A stretch of DNA of 7,795 nucleotides from Competibacteraceae bacterium UBA2792. GTDB taxonomy: Bacteria > Pseudomonadota > Gammaproteobacteria > Competibacterales > Competibacteraceae. The DNA lies in assembly GCA_002352125.1 (NCBI GenBank), contig DEHU01000071.1, positions 16,871 to 24,665 of the forward strand, given 5' to 3'. The notes below the pieces were generated by a model. It was not told the origin of the DNA and ran no database searches. It was given only the letters and a program-made list of their open reading frames with translations. Both the position numbers and the translations under genes were made by a program. Shown here piece after piece: positions 7,112 to 7,795 of the stretch; the stretch's first letter is position 1, and the number at the start of each line of letters is the position of its first letter.

Positions 7112-7795
7112 TTATCGATAATCGACGATCACGAAGTTTTGGTGGGGTTCCGACCAGCGCAGGGTGATGTTTTTACCCGCCTGCGGGAAATTCGACAGCG
7201 GATATTCGCCACTGGCGCCCTGTAGATAGTCCACGCCCAAGGTGGTCACGCTAAAGGGCACGTTGGCAAATTCCGCGTCGTCGGCGAAAGCCCGCAAGGT
7301 GTGGGTGCCGGTGCCGAGCGCGTTCCAGTTGAAGGTGTAACCAAAGCCGTTGTTATCGTCGCCGCAGACGCCGATAGTGTCCTTACGGGTGGTGCCGTAA
7401 GCGACCTTGCGCCGCTCGCCACCGTCGATCTGCACTTCCACCGTGTCCGCTTGGCACACCCACCCCCGGATCAGCCCGATGCCGCTCTCGAACGAACCCT
7501 GTTGCGGGCTTTCCAGGTTGGCCAGAGACGAAGCGAACGGCGCGGCTGCCCGAGCGCTGGCCGGAACGGGATCGGCGCCGGCGATCACGAAATTTTGATG
7601 CGGCTCGGCCCAGCGCACGGTGACGTTCTTGCCGGCTTGCGGGAAGTCCTGCAATGTGTATTCACCGCTGACACCCCGTAGATAATCTTCGCCCAGGTTC
7701 GTCACGTTGAAAGTCACGTTGGCGAATTCCACGTTATCGGCAAAGGCTTGCAGCCGGTGAGCGCCGGTGCTGAGCGCGTTCCAGTTGAAGGTGTA
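7112..7795 (-). CDS. C-terminal part of a large tandem-domain protein (5' end outside window)
   Basis: The visible 227 residues are open to the right edge, so the start lies outside; a GTG at 7732 is internal and not a start. The sequence is a domain repeated with a 152-residue (456-nt) period. Each unit runs SPQQGSFESGIGLIRGWVC, IDGGERRKVAYGTTRKDT, GVCGDDNNGFGYTFNWNALG, THTLRAFADDAEFANVPFSV, then TLGVDYLQGASGEY, FPQAGKNITLRWSEPHQNFVIV. One full unit and the last 75 or so residues of another are seen. Two conserved cysteines (WVC and GVCGD) in the full unit may form a disulfide, and the alternating pattern suggests beta-sandwich folds, so an extracellular or periplasmic place is likely. The two copies keep FPQAGKN and EPHQNFVI almost unchanged. 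I remember similar C-terminal domains in gammaproteobacteria but know no function. The gene ends with TAA at 7114-7112 and a terminator follows. Confidence 0.85.
   Translation of the reverse strand, partial: YTFNWNALSTGAHRLQAFADNVEFANVTFNVTNLGEDYLRGVSGEYTLQDFPQAGKNVTVRWAEPHQNFVIAGADPVPASARAAAPFASSLANLESPQQGSFESGIGLIRGWVCQADTVEVQIDGGERRKVAYGTTRKDTIGVCGDDNNGFGYTFNWNALGTGTHTLRAFADDAEFANVPFSVTTLGVDYLQGASGEYPLSNFPQAGKNITLRWSEPHQNFVIVDYR
7127..7339 (-). repeat. Tandem coding repeat, copy B (C-terminal)
   Basis: This segment aligns without gaps to 7583-7795 at an offset of exactly 456 nt, encoding YTFNWNAL through EPHQNFVI. The two copies have clearly diverged in DNA but less in protein, and substitutions often fall in third codon positions. 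The repeat is therefore an old domain duplication kept by selection. Confidence 0.8.
7583..7795 (-). repeat. Tandem coding repeat, copy A (cut by window edge)
   Basis: This is the partner of 7127-7339, offset 456 nt. It ends with the window edge inside the domain, so the repeat continues to the right and more units may follow there. Confidence 0.8.

Overview
The window is GC-rich, densely coded DNA with several gene types typical of gammaproteobacteria: an Slp-family outer-membrane lipoprotein, a CusF-like copper protein, a Tat-exported iron superoxide dismutase and a FadD-like acyl-CoA ligase. The tandem domain at the right end resembles C-terminal domains I remember from sulfur-oxidising and Competibacter-like gammaproteobacteria. 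That lineage is an inference from memory, not from a search.

Layout. (1) 1-1088, minus: most of a plasmid-type (P1/F class) ParA ATPase with an N-terminal DNA-binding domain; its C-terminus runs off the left edge. (2) 1089-1204: an AT-rich divergent spacer with two palindromes. (3) 1205-2392, plus: a periplasmic CusF-like copper-binding protein, then an Fe-type superoxide dismutase with a Tat signal. Both act outside the cytoplasm on metal or oxidative stress. (4) 2393-2575: a convergent spacer with a stem-loop. (5) 4516 down to 2576, minus: a compact three-gene cluster of alpha/beta hydrolase, zinc-ribbon Nudix hydrolase and Slp-family lipoprotein. (6) About 4602-5300, plus: gene debris, namely a DUF262 (GmrSD/DndB-like) gene reduced to two pieces in different frames, a short unidentified C-terminal piece, and a short HipA toxin-kinase fragment. 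(7) 5539-7068, plus: an intact 509-residue AMP-forming acyl-CoA ligase. (8) 7070-7110: a strong hairpin of a dispersed-repeat type, placed as the terminator of the next gene. (9) 7112-7795, minus: the C-terminal 227 residues of a large secreted-type protein made of tandem domains with a 152-residue period.

I see no intact undescribed system. The parts that deserve a second look are the decayed defence/toxin island, the tandem domain in the right-edge protein, and the plasmid-type ParA beside ordinary metabolic genes. No tRNA, rRNA, CRISPR array or transposase was seen.
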